DNA of 51,584 nucleotides. It comes from JALZAH01 sp051000755 (GTDB taxonomy: Bacteria > Actinomycetota > Acidimicrobiia > Acidimicrobiales > Palsa-688). The notes under the pieces are model-generated. The model had not been told where the DNA came from. It ran no database searches and saw only the letters and a list, made by a program, of their open reading frames with translations. Shown here piece by piece: positions 14,978-22,432 of the stretch. Position 1 is the stretch's first letter, and every line of letters begins with the position of its first letter. Location of the stretch: NCBI GenBank assembly GCA_051000755.1, contig JBPCNZ010000099.1, positions 1-51,584 on the forward strand, written 5' to 3'. A program made the translations under genes and the position numbers.

Positions 14978-16114
14978 ATGGCACCCCAGCGTGAGTGGTT
15001 CGAGAAGGACTACTACAAGGTCCTGGGGGTGTCGGATCAGGCCTCCGAGAAGGAGATCGCCAAGGCCTACCGGAAGCTGGCCAAGCAGTACCACCCTGAC
15101 GCCAACCCGGGCGCGGAGGACCAGTTCAAGGATGTTTCCGCCGCCTACGACGTCCTAGGCGACACCGCGCGGCGCAAGGAGTACGACGAGGTCCGGCGCG
15201 GGTGCCCCGCGTCCAACCCCTTCGCCGGCGCCGGCGCCCCCTGGGCGGGCGGCCCGGGCAGCTTCCGGGTCGACGATCTCGGCGACCTGCTCGGCAACAT
15301 CTTCGGTCGCGGCGGCGCCGGACGAGCCGGGCGGCCCCAGGCCCGCCCGGCCGGGCCCCACCGGGGCCAGGATCTGGAGACCGGCCTCCACCTGAGCTTC
15401 GACGACGCCGTGCATGGCGTGACCACCACGGTCAACGTCACCAGCGACATCGCCTGCCACACCTGTGGCGGCACCGGGGCCAAGCCGGGAACGGCGCCGG
15501 TCGTCTGCCCCATCTGCTCGGGGCGGGGCGTGATCAACGACAACCAGGGACTGTTCTCCTTCTCCCAGCCGTGCCAGGCCTGTGGTGGTACCGGCTTCCG
15601 GGTGGAGCAGCCCTGCCCGACCTGTCACGGCGCCGGGACCGAGCACCGGGCCCGGCAGGTGAAGGTCCGGATACCCGCCGGGGTCACCGACGGTCAACGC
15701 ATCCGGGTCAAGGCCAGGGGCGATGCCGGCCGCAACGGTGGTCCCCCCGGCGACCTCTACGTGGTCGTCCACACCGCGCCCGACCGTCGCTTCGGCCGCC
15801 GCGGCACCAAGGACCTGACCCTGACCGTCCCGGTCAGCTACCCCGAGGCCACCCTCGGCACCACCATCACCGTGCCCACCCTGGAGCGGCCGGTCAGCCT
15901 CAAGGTCCCGGCGGGCACCCGCTCGGGGAGGACGTTCCGGGTGCGCAGCCACGGAGTTCCCGTGTCGTCCGGTGTCGGCGACCTGTTCGTCACCGTGGAG
16001 GTGGCCGTGCCTGCGCAGCTGACCGACGAGCAGCGAGAGGCGGTCGAGGGGCTGGGCCAGGTGCTCGATGGCCCGGCCCTGCGGGCCAACCTCATCGACG
16101 GGACCAGATCATGA
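14978..16114 (+). CDS. dnaJ: cochaperone DnaJ (Hsp40)
   Basis: A 378-residue type I Hsp40 that delivers substrates to DnaK and triggers its ATPase. The J domain occupies residues 8-75 with the essential HPD in KQYHPDANPG. A Gly-rich linker follows, then four zinc repeats (CHTCGGTG, CPICSGRG, CQACGGTG, CPTCHGAG), then the C-terminal beta domains. All eight cysteines are present. Its place in the dnaK operon suggests that it is the heat-shock copy; actinobacteria often have a second dnaJ elsewhere. Confidence 0.96.
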   Translation: MAPQREWFEKDYYKVLGVSDQASEKEIAKAYRKLAKQYHPDANPGAEDQFKDVSAAYDVLGDTARRKEYDEVRRGCPASNPFAGAGAPWAGGPGSFRVDDLGDLLGNIFGRGGAGRAGRPQARPAGPHRGQDLETGLHLSFDDAVHGVTTTVNVTSDIACHTCGGTGAKPGTAPVVCPICSGRGVINDNQGLFSFSQPCQACGGTGFRVEQPCPTCHGAGTEHRARQVKVRIPAGVTDGQRIRVKARGDAGRNGGPPGDLYVVVHTAPDRRFGRRGTKDLTLTVPVSYPEATLGTTITVPTLERPVSLKVPAGTRSGRTFRVRSHGVPVSSGVGDLFVTVEVAVPAQLTDEQREAVEGLGQVLDGPALRANLIDGTRS

Positions 16115-16138
16115 TCGGCACCGGCCCGGGGGTGACCC

Positions 16139-16516
16139 ATGAGTGACATCCGCCGGAGCCGAGCCGTCTACGTGATCTCCGTCGCCGCCGAACTGGCCGG
16201 CGTCCATCCCCAGACCCTGCGCCTCTACGAGCGCAAGGGCCTGGTGGACCCGGCCCGGACCGGGGGCGGGAGCCGGCGCTACAGCGAGCACGACATCGCC
16301 CTGCTCCGGCGCATCCAGGACCTGACCAACGCCGGGCTCAACCTCGAGGGCGTCCGGCGGGTCATGGAGCTCGAGGCCGAGGTGGCGCGCCTCACCGCCG
16401 AGCTGGAGGTGGTCAGGGCCGACGCTCGCTCTGCGGTCGAGCGCGTCCACCGTCAGTACCGCCGTGATCTGGTCCCGGTGAAGAACTCACCCGCCCGCTG
16501 GATCCCGAACCCCTGA
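16139..16516 (+). CDS. hspR: heat-shock repressor HspR (MerR family)
   Basis: A 125-residue MerR-type regulator. The winged helix covers residues 10-80, with VHPQTLRLYERKGLVDPART and RRYSEHDIALLRRIQDL typical of HspR, followed by a short coiled coil and a basic tail. HspR represses the dnaK operon through HAIR sites with DnaK as corepressor; such a site is seen at 12346-12366. The gene sits between dnaJ and clpB as in Streptomyces and mycobacteria, except that clpB is also cotranscribed here. Confidence 0.95.
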   Translation: MSDIRRSRAVYVISVAAELAGVHPQTLRLYERKGLVDPARTGGGSRRYSEHDIALLRRIQDLTNAGLNLEGVRRVMELEAEVARLTAELEVVRADARSAVERVHRQYRRDLVPVKNSPARWIPNP

Positions 16517-16551
16517 CGTGCGCACATCTCTAGGAGGAAAGGCAGACCAAG

Positions 16552-19047
16552 GTGGCTCTTGACCCCAACCGGTGGACGGCGAAGACGACCGAGGCGGTGC
16601 GGGCCGCCATGGACGCGGCCCGGGACCGCAACAATCCCGAGGTCACCCCGGACCATCTGGTGGCGGCCCTGCTGGGCCAGGACGGTACCGTCACCCTGCC
16701 CGTGCTCCAGCGTGTCGGCGTCACCCCTCTGACCCTGCGCAACCGCACTGAGGAGGCCATTGCCCGCCGCCCCCACAGCTACGGGGGCAGCGATCCCCAG
16801 CTCGACCGGGACCTGAGCGACGTCATGGCCCGAGCCGACTCCGAGCGTGAGGCCATGGCCGACGACTACTTGTCGGTCGAGCACCTGCTCCTGGCCCTGG
16901 CGGCCCGCATCGGCGTCCCCATCGAGGACCTGCGTTCGGCCCTGGTCGAGGTCCGGGGCAGCCACCGGGTGACCAGCGCCAACCCCGAGGAGCAGTACCA
17001 GGCTCTGGAGAAGTACGGCCGGGACCTCACGGCGGACGCCCGCTCCGGCAAGCTCGATCCGGTCATCGGCCGCGACGAGGAGATCCGCCGGGTCATCCAG
17101 GTGCTGTCCCGGCGCACCAAGAACAACCCGGTGCTGATCGGAGAGCCCGGTGTCGGCAAGACGGCGATCGTGGAGGGCCTGGCCCAGCGGATTGTGGACG
17201 GGGACATTCCCGAGAGCCTGAAAGGGAAGCGGGTGCTTGCCCTCGACCTCAGCTCCATGGTGGCCGGCTCGAAATATCGCGGCGAGTTCGAGGAGCGCCT
17301 GAAGGCGGTCCTCAAGGAGATCACCGACTCCAACGGCGAGGTCATCACCTTCATCGACGAGCTGCACACCATCGTCGGCGCCGGCGCCGCCGAAGGGGCC
17401 ATGGACGCCGGGAACATGATCAAGCCGATGCTGGCCCGGGGGGAGCTGCGCCTGGTCGGCGCCACCACCCTCGACGAGTACCGCAAGCACATCGAGAAGG
17501 ACGCCGCCCTGGAGCGCCGCTTCCAGCAGGTGTTCGTCGGTGAACCGTCGGTGGAGGCCACCATCGCCATCCTGCGGGGCCTGAAGGAGCGCTACCAGGT
17601 CCACCACAAGGTGGAGATCCAGGACGCCGCCCTGGTGGCGGCGGCGGTGCTGTCCAACCGCTACGTGACCGGGAGGTTCCTGCCCGACAAGGCCATCGAC
17701 CTGATCGACGAGGCGGCCAGCCGGTTGCGCATCGAGATCGACTCGGTGCCGACCGAGATCGACGTGGTCAGCCGGCGCATCCGCCAACTCGACATCGAGC
17801 ACCTGGCCCTGGAGAAGGAGACCGACCTGGCATCGATCGACCGCCTGTCCAAGCTCGACTCCGAGCTGGCCGACCTGCACGAGCAGCTGAGCGGGCTGGA
17901 GGCCCACTGGCAGAACGAGAAGGGGGCCTCCGAGGAGATCTCCTCCATCCGGACCGAGATCGAGGCCCGCAAGGCGGACGCTGAGCGCTTCACCCGGGAG
18001 GGCGATCTGGCCAAGGCGGCGGAGATCACCTACGGGGACCTGCCCAATCTGGAGCGGCGCCTGACCGAGGCCACCGCCCATCTGGGCGAGCTGCAGGTGG
18101 ACGGCAAGATGCTCAAGCAGCAGGTCGACGACGAGGACGTGGCCGAGGTCATCTCCAAGTGGACCGGGGTGCCGGTGACCCGGCTCCTCGAGGGCGAGGT
18201 GGCCAAGTTGGTGCGCATGGAGGACGTCCTCCACCACCGCGTCGTAGGCCAGGACGAGGCGGTCAGCGCCGTGGCCAACGCCATCCGCCGGTCCCGCAGC
18301 GGGCTGTCGGACCCGGATCGCCCCATCGGCAGCTTCTTGTTCCTCGGCCCGACCGGGGTCGGCAAGACCGAGCTGGCCCGGACCCTGGCGGACTTTCTCT
18401 TCGATGATCCCAAGTCGATGGTCCGCATCGACATGTCGGAATACATGGAGAAGCATTCCGTGGCCCGCCTGGTTGGCGCCCCTCCGGGCTATGTCGGCTA
18501 CGACGAGGGCGGCCAGCTCACCGAGGCCGTCCGGCGCCGGCCCTACGCCGTGGTCCTGCTCGATGAGATCGAGAAGGCCCACCCGGATGTGTTCAACATC
18601 CTCCTCCAGGTGCTCGACGACGGTCGGCTCACCGACGGTCAGGGTCGCACGGTGAACTTCACCAACACGGTCCTGATCATGACGTCGAACTACGCCGGCG
18701 ACCTGCGGGAGGCGTTCCGGCCCGAGTTCTTGAACCGGGTCGACGAGATCGTCACGTTCCGCGAGCTCACCGAGGAGGATCTGGCCGCGGTGGTCGACAT
18801 CCAGCTCGAGGGGCTGGACGCCCGCCTGGCCCAACGCCGGCTCACCCTGTCGGTGACCGACGAGGCCCGCCGGTGGTTGGCCCGGCGGGGCTACGACCCG
18901 GCGTACGGGGCCCGGCCCCTCAAGCGTCTGATCCAGCGGTCCATCAACGACCCGCTGGCCATGGCCCTCCTCGACGGTCGCTACGGCGACGGGTCGGTGG
19001 TCACCGTGGACGAAGCGCCCGACGGTGAGGGCCTGGTCCTGGTCTGA
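16552..19047 (+). CDS. clpB: ATP-dependent disaggregase ClpB
   Basis: An 831-residue Hsp100 that with DnaK pulls proteins out of aggregates. It has an N-terminal Clp repeat domain, a first AAA+ module (GEPGVGKT, then VITFIDELHTIVGAG), a coiled-coil middle domain around residues 400-520 and a second AAA+ module (GPTGVGKT, VVLLDEIEKAHPDV). The start is GTG 16552 behind TAGGAGGAAAGG. After the sensor motif MTSNYAGD the sequence goes almost directly to LREAFRPEFLNRVDEI, so about 20-25 residues usual in ClpB are missing. It follows hspR by 35 bases without a promoter of its own that I can see. Confidence 0.96.
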   Translation: MALDPNRWTAKTTEAVRAAMDAARDRNNPEVTPDHLVAALLGQDGTVTLPVLQRVGVTPLTLRNRTEEAIARRPHSYGGSDPQLDRDLSDVMARADSEREAMADDYLSVEHLLLALAARIGVPIEDLRSALVEVRGSHRVTSANPEEQYQALEKYGRDLTADARSGKLDPVIGRDEEIRRVIQVLSRRTKNNPVLIGEPGVGKTAIVEGLAQRIVDGDIPESLKGKRVLALDLSSMVAGSKYRGEFEERLKAVLKEITDSNGEVITFIDELHTIVGAGAAEGAMDAGNMIKPMLARGELRLVGATTLDEYRKHIEKDAALERRFQQVFVGEPSVEATIAILRGLKERYQVHHKVEIQDAALVAAAVLSNRYVTGRFLPDKAIDLIDEAASRLRIEIDSVPTEIDVVSRRIRQLDIEHLALEKETDLASIDRLSKLDSELADLHEQLSGLEAHWQNEKGASEEISSIRTEIEARKADAERFTREGDLAKAAEITYGDLPNLERRLTEATAHLGELQVDGKMLKQQVDDEDVAEVISKWTGVPVTRLLEGEVAKLVRMEDVLHHRVVGQDEAVSAVANAIRRSRSGLSDPDRPIGSFLFLGPTGVGKTELARTLADFLFDDPKSMVRIDMSEYMEKHSVARLVGAPPGYVGYDEGGQLTEAVRRRPYAVVLLDEIEKAHPDVFNILLQVLDDGRLTDGQGRTVNFTNTVLIMTSNYAGDLREAFRPEFLNRVDEIVTFRELTEEDLAAVVDIQLEGLDARLAQRRLTLSVTDEARRWLARRGYDPAYGARPLKRLIQRSINDPLAMALLDGRYGDGSVVTVDEAPDGEGLVLV

Positions 19048-19092
19048 GGGCCCTTCGGGGGAGGCCGTAGCCACCCTCCGCTCATTCTACCC

Positions 19093-19121
19093 TTGCCGGA
19101 TTACTCTAAGCAGAGTATTCT
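19093..19121 (+). promoter_or_regulatory. PadR promoter with overlapping operator
   Basis: TTGCCG at 19093-19098 and TATTCT at 19116-19121 are 17 bases apart, a good -35/-10 pair. Between and over them lies the perfect palindrome TACTCT-AAGC-AGAGTA (19102-19117), the kind of site PadR dimers bind. Transcription would begin at or next to the ATG at 19128, so the message may be leaderless. This predicts autorepression. Confidence 0.75.
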
Positions 19122-19127
19122 GGGGCC

Positions 19128-19802
19128 ATGTCCGGGTCGAAGCGATCCAACCCCCTCGCCCTGGCCGTGCTGGTCTGCCTCTACGAGCGGCCCATGCATC
19201 CCTACGAGGTGGCCCAGACGCTGCGGTCGCGAGCCAAGCAGGAGAGCGTCCGGCTCAACTACGGCTCGCTCTACGCCGTGGTCGACGGGCTGGAGCGGCG
19301 CGGGCTCATCCGGGCCCGCGAGACCGTGCGGGAAGGCCGCCGGCCCGAGCGCACCATCTATGAGATCACCGACCCGGGTGCCCGTGAGGCCTCCGACTGG
19401 TTGTCGGAGCTGCTGGCGGTCCCGGCCAAGGAGTATCCGTCGTTCATGGCGGGCCTGTCGTTCATGGGGGCCCTGCCGCCCGAGGAGGTCACGGCCGCCC
19501 TGTCCGCTCGGGCCCAGGTCCTCGAGTTTCAACTGGTGCAACTCGACGGGGTGCGCCGGGCCGCCGCCGACGCCGGTCTGCCCCGCCTCTTCGTCGTCGA
19601 GACGGAGTACGAGCAACGGGTCATGGAGACCGAGCTGGCCTTCGTGCAGGAGCTGGTCGCCAGCATCGAATCCGGATCGCTCGGAGGGTTGGACCTGTGG
19701 CGGAGCTTCTTCGCCGGCGACGACGTCCTGTCCAAGATGGAGGTGCAGCTCGGCGAACCCCTCGCTCTGCCCCGGGAGGTGTCAACGCCACCGACCGCTT
19801 GA
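19128..19802 (+). CDS. PadR-family transcriptional regulator
   Basis: A 224-residue PadR regulator. The winged helix covers residues 8-90, with the family features HPYEVAQTLR, NYGSLYAVVDGLERRGLI and YEITDPGAREASDWL. The long helical C-terminal region (residues 110-205) is for dimerisation. PadR proteins usually repress a neighbouring exporter and are released by its substrate; the ABC exporter genes follow. The ATG is immediately downstream of the -10, with no ribosome binding site, consistent with leaderless translation. Confidence 0.92.
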   Translation: MSGSKRSNPLALAVLVCLYERPMHPYEVAQTLRSRAKQESVRLNYGSLYAVVDGLERRGLIRARETVREGRRPERTIYEITDPGAREASDWLSELLAVPAKEYPSFMAGLSFMGALPPEEVTAALSARAQVLEFQLVQLDGVRRAAADAGLPRLFVVETEYEQRVMETELAFVQELVASIESGSLGGLDLWRSFFAGDDVLSKMEVQLGEPLALPREVSTPPTA

Positions 19803-19808
19803 ACAGAG

Positions 19809-19840
19809 CCGGGGCCGCGTGCGCCAACACGCGACCCCGG
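19809..19840 (+). terminator. hairpin terminator after padR
   Basis: CCGGGGCCGCGTG (19809-19821) pairs with CACGCGACCCCGG (19828-19840) with one mismatch and a six-base loop. There is no T tract. It separates padR from the ABC transporter genes. Confidence 0.55.
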
Positions 19841-19903
19841 AATGACCACGAACCCACGATCCGTGAGGATCCTGCGCCGCAGTGCCAGCACCAGCGTAGG
19901 CGT

Positions 19904-19935
19904 CCTCTCGGATCAAGCACCCACCAACCGAGAGG
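19904..19935 (+). promoter_or_regulatory. inverted repeat over the ABC transporter ribosome binding site
   Basis: CCTCTCGG (19904-19911) and CCGAGAGG (19928-19935) form a perfect 8-bp inverted repeat with 16 bases between. The right arm contains the likely Shine-Dalgarno sequence of the ATPase gene at 19942, so an RNA hairpin could limit translation, or the repeat could be a protein-binding site. Confidence 0.4.
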
Positions 19936-19941
19936 AAGCTC

Positions 19942-20943
19942 ATGACCGCACTCATCGAGGCCGCCGGCCTCGTCAAGCGATTCGGCAAGATCCGGGCCCT
20001 GGATGGCCTGGACCTGACCGTCCCGGCGGGGCAGATAACCGCCATCCTCGGCCCCAACGGGGCCGGCAAGACCACCCTCATCCGCACCGTCGCCACCCTT
20101 CTGCGTCCCGACACCGGGACGCTGAGCGTGCTCGGCCACGACGTGACCCGCCACCCGGCGGCCGTTCGCGGCCTGATCGGCCTGGCCGGCCAGGCCGCGG
20201 CGGTGGAGGCCGCCATGACCGGGCGGGAGAACCTGATCATGGTCGCCCGCCTCTACGGTCAGAGCCGGAGAGCGGCGCAGGCCTCGGCCGCGGCGGTGCT
20301 CGACCAGCTCGATCTGGGCGAGGCCGGCGACCGGACCGTGCGCACCTACTCCGGGGGCATGCGCCGCCGCCTCGACCTCGGTGCCAGCCTGGTCGGCTCG
20401 CCCCGCCTGCTGCTGCTCGACGAGCCGACGACCGGCCTCGACCCCCGCAGCCGCATCGAGCTGTGGGATGCCATCCGCGACCTCGGCGCCTCCGGTACCG
20501 ACATCGTGCTCAGCACCCAGTATCTCGAGGAGGCCGACCAGCTCGCGGCCCGCATCGTCATCATCGACGCCGGCCGGGTGATCGCCGACGGCACGCCGGG
20601 CGAGCTCAAGTCCCGGGCCGGCACCGACCGCATCGAGGTCCACACCCGCGATGACCACAATCTGGAGCTGGCGACGGCCGCCCTGTCCGGCCTGGGTGCC
20701 CCGCCCGACGTGGACCGGGCCACCCGGCGCTGCTCGCTGCCCACCACCAATGGCGCCGAGCTGCTCCCCGTGGCCATGGCCCGGTTGAGCGAAGCAGGCG
20801 TGGTCGTCGAGGACCTCACCCTGCGCCGGCCCACCCTCGACGAGGTCTTCCTCGTTCTCACCGGTCACCAGGCCGGCAGCTCGCGTCCCGAGCGGGCTGA
20901 CGCCCCCAGCACCACCGACCTACCCCAAGGAGCCCTCCGATGA
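19942..20943 (+). CDS. ABC exporter ATP-binding protein, DrrA-like
   Basis: A 333-residue ABC ATPase of the daunorubicin-resistance (DrrA) type. It has Walker A GPNGAGKTT near residue 38, signature YSGGMRRRLDLGA, Walker B LLLLDEPTTGLDP and the switch histidine replaced by Gln in LSTQYLEEADQLA, as common in this subfamily. The C-terminal 100 residues are the DrrA extension. The stop overlaps the permease start by four bases. With the permease it forms an efflux pump for a hydrophobic drug or lipid; the substrate is not evident. Regulation by the upstream PadR protein is likely. Confidence 0.93.
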   Translation: MTALIEAAGLVKRFGKIRALDGLDLTVPAGQITAILGPNGAGKTTLIRTVATLLRPDTGTLSVLGHDVTRHPAAVRGLIGLAGQAAAVEAAMTGRENLIMVARLYGQSRRAAQASAAAVLDQLDLGEAGDRTVRTYSGGMRRRLDLGASLVGSPRLLLLDEPTTGLDPRSRIELWDAIRDLGASGTDIVLSTQYLEEADQLAARIVIIDAGRVIADGTPGELKSRAGTDRIEVHTRDDHNLELATAALSGLGAPPDVDRATRRCSLPTTNGAELLPVAMARLSEAGVVVEDLTLRRPTLDEVFLVLTGHQAGSSRPERADAPSTTDLPQGALR

Positions 20944-21776
20944 CCGCCATCGCCACCACGGCGCCGTCCCGCCCCGCTGGGCCGGCCGCCAACCGGGGGG
21001 CGTCGTTCCCCGTGGCCACCCTCACCGTGGCAGGGCGAACGATCAAGAAATTCGTTCGCACCCCCCAGCTCATCGTCGCCGGCACCCTCTCGGGCGTGAT
21101 GTTCCTCATCATCTTCCGCTACGTGTTCGGCGGGGCCATCAGCCACACCGGGACCATGACCTATGTCAACTTCGTCGTGCCCGGCTTCGTCATGACCAGC
21201 GTCCTGTTCACCGGGATGGGCTCGGCGGCCGGGATCGCCGAAGACCTCTCCGAGGGGTTGTTCGACCGGCTCCGCAGCCTGCCCGTTCCGCCCCTGTCGA
21301 TCATCTGCGGGCGGGTCCTGGCCGACACCGCCATGGTGACGTGGAGCCTGGCGATCACCACGGCCTTCGGCTTCGCGGTCGGTTTCCGCATCCATGACGG
21401 CGTGGGGTCGGCCCTGGCCGCCTTCGCCCTATGTGTGCTGTTCGGCTTCGCCTTCTGCTGGCTGTTCATCGCCCTGGGCTTTCTGGCCGGCAGTGCCCAG
21501 GCCGCCCAGAGCCTGTCGTTCCTGGTGTTCCCGCTGACGTTCGTGTCGAGCGCCTACGTCCCGGTGGCCACCATGCCGTCGTGGATGCGGGCCTTCGCCA
21601 ACCACCAGCCCATCACGGTGATGTCCGACACCGTCCGGATCCTGGCCGAGGGCCATCCGGCCGTCGCCGTCATCGGCCATCCGCTCAGCACCTACCTGCC
21701 CCAGGCCCTCCTCTGGTCGGCCCTCCTCCTCGCCCTCTTCGTCCCCCTGGCGGTGTGGCGCCTCCGCCGGAGCTGA
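20940..21776 (+). CDS. ABC-2 type exporter permease, DrrB-like
   Basis: A 278-residue integral membrane protein with six predicted helices. It begins with a short cytoplasmic segment (TLTVAGRTIKKFVRTPQLI) typical of ABC-2 permeases, followed by VMFLIIFRYVFGGAI and, in the second half, LVFPLTFVSSAYVP, a common motif in DrrB-type exporters. It is translationally coupled to the ATPase. It ends four bases from the convergent YceI gene. Confidence 0.92.
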   Translation: MTAIATTAPSRPAGPAANRGASFPVATLTVAGRTIKKFVRTPQLIVAGTLSGVMFLIIFRYVFGGAISHTGTMTYVNFVVPGFVMTSVLFTGMGSAAGIAEDLSEGLFDRLRSLPVPPLSIICGRVLADTAMVTWSLAITTAFGFAVGFRIHDGVGSALAAFALCVLFGFAFCWLFIALGFLAGSAQAAQSLSFLVFPLTFVSSAYVPVATMPSWMRAFANHQPITVMSDTVRILAEGHPAVAVIGHPLSTYLPQALLWSALLLALFVPLAVWRLRRS

Positions 21777-21780
21777 CGCC

Positions 21781-22329
21781 TTACGAGGGCAGAGCGAAGG
21801 TGCCTTCGACCTCCACGGCATCGTCGATCTTGAGGGCACCGAGCATGGCCGAATACGGCTTGACCCCGAAATCGGTCTGCACCACCCGGCCCTTGACGAC
21901 CACCTGGCTACCGTCGACGGTCACCTCCAGGGTGGTGGGCTTGGTCTGGCCGGTGATCGTCAGCTCACCCTCCACGGTGTAGGCGGCCCCCCCCCCGGCG
22001 ACCGACGTGGTCCGGAAGGTGATGTCGGGGTACTTCTTGGTCTGGAGGGCCTTGTCGTTGATGTTCTTGGCGATGTCCTTTCGGTCCCCGTCGCTCAAGG
22101 GCTTCACGCCGCCGCTGAAGTCGATGACCTCGAGGGATGCGGGCTGGACCGTCACCTCGCCGTTGGATGCCGCCGGGTCGTCGGCGTCGAAGTTGACGGT
22201 GCCGCTCCAGCTCTTGGCTTCGAGCACGAGGTTGTGGGCCATCTTGGCGCCGACCCCCGCCTTCTGGGTGCGGATGGTGAGGCTCCCGTCGCTCGGGCCG
22301 ATCTGATAGGTGCCGCTGCTTGGTGCCAT
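21781..22329 (-). CDS. YceI-family lipocalin-like protein
   Basis: A 182-residue YceI-domain protein, a beta-barrel that binds isoprenoid or other amphiphilic lipids. The family pattern is clear: GTYQIGPSDGSLTIRT at the start, then MAHNLVLEAKSWSG, KKYPDITFRTTS and ELTITGQTKPTTLEV. There is no signal peptide, so it is probably cytoplasmic, as in many actinobacteria. It is divergent from the secreted hydrolase gene and convergent with the ABC permease gene. Confidence 0.92.
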   Translation of the reverse strand: MAPSSGTYQIGPSDGSLTIRTQKAGVGAKMAHNLVLEAKSWSGTVNFDADDPAASNGEVTVQPASLEVIDFSGGVKPLSDGDRKDIAKNINDKALQTKKYPDITFRTTSVAGGGAAYTVEGELTITGQTKPTTLEVTVDGSQVVVKGRVVQTDFGVKPYSAMLGALKIDDAVEVEGTFALPS

Positions 22330-22432
22330 GACTCGACACTACGCCCGGCAGTTCGTCGAGGGCGAAACGCCCGTGTTGGGCGATCGCGGGCGTCGGGCAG
22401 GAACCCTGCGACATGACGGCGAAGAGGGTGCG

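Noticed and set aside
16453..19074. Long open frame on the minus strand under clpB, and similar long antisense frames under dnaK, glnD, amtB and purL
   Set aside because: They mirror well-conserved genes on the other strand, have Arg/Gly/Val-rich low-quality composition and no family motifs. High GC content makes such frames common.
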